Shown here one piece after another: positions 63,370 to 64,000 of a stretch of 64,000 bases of DNA. A program made the translations under genes and the position numbers. The notes under the pieces were generated by a model. The model saw nothing but the letters and a program-made list of their open reading frames with translations. It was not told where the DNA came from and did no database searches. Positions within the stretch are counted from its first letter, which is position 1. Each line of letters opens with the position of its first letter. The DNA is from Saccharopolyspora gloriosae. GTDB taxonomy: Bacteria > Actinomycetota > Actinomycetes > Mycobacteriales > Pseudonocardiaceae. The stretch is from NCBI RefSeq assembly GCF_022828475.1, contig NZ_CP059557.1, forward strand, positions 4,883,470-4,947,469, in the 5' to 3' direction.

Positions 63370-64000
63370 ATGGATGCCATCACCACCGTTCCGGCCCCGA
63401 GCAACGAACCGGTCAAGTCCTACGCTCCCGGCTCGGCGGAGCGGGAATCGCTGCACAAGCGCATCGCCGAGCTCGAATCCGAACGCCTCGACCTCACCTC
63501 CACCATCAACGGCGTGCAGCGCATGGCGGGCGGCGACCGCTTCGACGTGGTGCAGCCGCACAAGCACGCGCACGTGCTGGGCACCTCCGCGCAAGCCACC
63601 CGCGAAGACGTGGCCGACGCGGTGCGGGCCGCGAAGCAGGCCGCACCGGAGTGGGCGGCGACCTCCTTCGACGAACGCGCCGCCGTGCTGCTGCGGGCCG
63701 CGGACCTGCTGGCCGGGCCGTGGCGGGACACCATCAACGGCGCCACCGTGCTCGGGCAGTCCAAGTCGGTGCAGCAGGCCGAGATCGACGCGGCCTGCGA
63801 GTTCATCGACTTCCTGCGGTTCAACGTGCACTACGCGCGGCGCATCCTGGCCGAGCAGCCGAGTTCCGTCGCGGGCGAGTGGAACCGGATGGAGTACCGG
63901 CCGCTGGACGGCTTCGTCACCGCGATCACCCCGTTCAACTTCACCGCCATCGCCGGGAACCTGCCCACCGCTCCGGCGCTGATGGGCAACACGGTCGTGT
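63370..64000 (+). CDS. pruA: P5C dehydrogenase, 5' part
   Basis: The first 210 codons of an aldehyde dehydrogenase-superfamily enzyme that oxidises glutamate semialdehyde (from proline) to glutamate with NAD. The SYAPGSAERESLHKRIAELE start, the QPHKHAHVLGTSAQATREDV block, QSKSVQQAEIDAACEFIDFL and AITPFNFTAIAGNLPTAPAL are characteristic of PruA. The gene runs off the window before the catalytic cysteine. AAGGAGG lies ten bases before ATG 63370. A proline dehydrogenase gene is expected downstream. Confidence 0.93.
   Translation, partial: MDAITTVPAPSNEPVKSYAPGSAERESLHKRIAELESERLDLTSTINGVQRMAGGDRFDVVQPHKHAHVLGTSAQATREDVADAVRAAKQAAPEWAATSFDERAAVLLRAADLLAGPWRDTINGATVLGQSKSVQQAEIDAACEFIDFLRFNVHYARRILAEQPSSVAGEWNRMEYRPLDGFVTAITPFNFTAIAGNLPTAPALMGNTVV

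Noticed and set aside
1-64000. tRNA, rRNA, prophage or IS transposase genes
   Set aside because: None was recognised on either strand by eye; a dedicated tRNA or IS search would be needed to exclude short or degenerate ones.

Overview
The window is very GC-rich, with strong third-position GC and many GTG and TTG starts. Its housekeeping gene order matches the mycobacterial and actinomycete chromosome: aspS ... radical-SAM (Rv2578c type), hisS, glyoxalase-like hydrolase, ppiB, relA, apt, secF, secD, yajC, ruvB, ruvA, ruvC, yebC, pdxT, pdxS, pgsA, HIT hydrolase, thrS. It is therefore an actinobacterial chromosome. The 10-methyl fatty acid gene pair and the style of the intergenic hairpins suggest a Pseudonocardiales member such as Saccharopolyspora, but this is inference only. 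No rRNA, tRNA, CRISPR array, phage or IS transposase was recognised.

Layout. 0-3.2 kb: a fragment of an unknown gene, a DUF389 membrane protein and aspS, which carries a one-base frameshift. 3.2-17.3 kb is an accessory block lying between aspS and hisS. It holds an HTH protein, a radical-SAM protein, a LysR/SnoaL-like divergent pair (the SnoaL-like gene is broken at a GGCA x4 repeat), an operon of acyl-CoA ligase, DUF3556 membrane protein and FAD oxidoreductase facing a PucR-type regulator, a YibE/F protein, and a MarR/EamA-exporter pair separated by two 18-bp palindromes. 17.3-25.5 kb: a membrane protein, hisS, an MBL hydrolase, ppiB, a frameshifted P450, relA and apt. 25.5-34.7 kb: secF/secD/yajC, ruvCAB, a DUF4262 protein, yebC and pdxT. 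34.7-37.6 kb: azlCD and a cupin-HTH regulator sit between pdxT and pdxS. 37.6-45 kb: a G-motif-degenerate EF-G2, pgsA, YceI, HIT and thrS. 45-51.7 kb: a PAS-GGDEF protein with a degenerate EAL domain, fprA, an rRNA methyltransferase-like gene and an LMF-family membrane protein. 51.8-56.4 kb: a caspase/EF-hand/TM/cyclophilin fusion downstream of the tmsA-tmsB type lipid methylation pair. 56.9-64 kb: an adenylyl cyclase overlapping a universal stress protein gene, an APC permease, coaA, and a PucR-type regulator divergent from pruA, which is cut by the window end.

Most striking items. (1) A membrane-anchored caspase-like protein joins a caspase domain with an intact His/Cys pair, an EF-hand loop and helical repeats to a probably non-catalytic extracytoplasmic cyclophilin domain that is a paralogue of the PpiB in the same window. 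(2) A dispersed intergenic repeat with nested palindromes occurs five times. Three copies carry internal tandem arrays, and in two places its edge coincides with the stop codon of the neighbouring gene. (3) Three genes in the first 22 kb (aspS, the SnoaL-like gene, the P450) are out of frame. aspS and the P450 each lack one base and look like sequence errors. The SnoaL-like gene breaks in a tetranucleotide repeat whose copy number would set the frame. (4) Several well-formed candidate operators lie in divergent intergenic regions.
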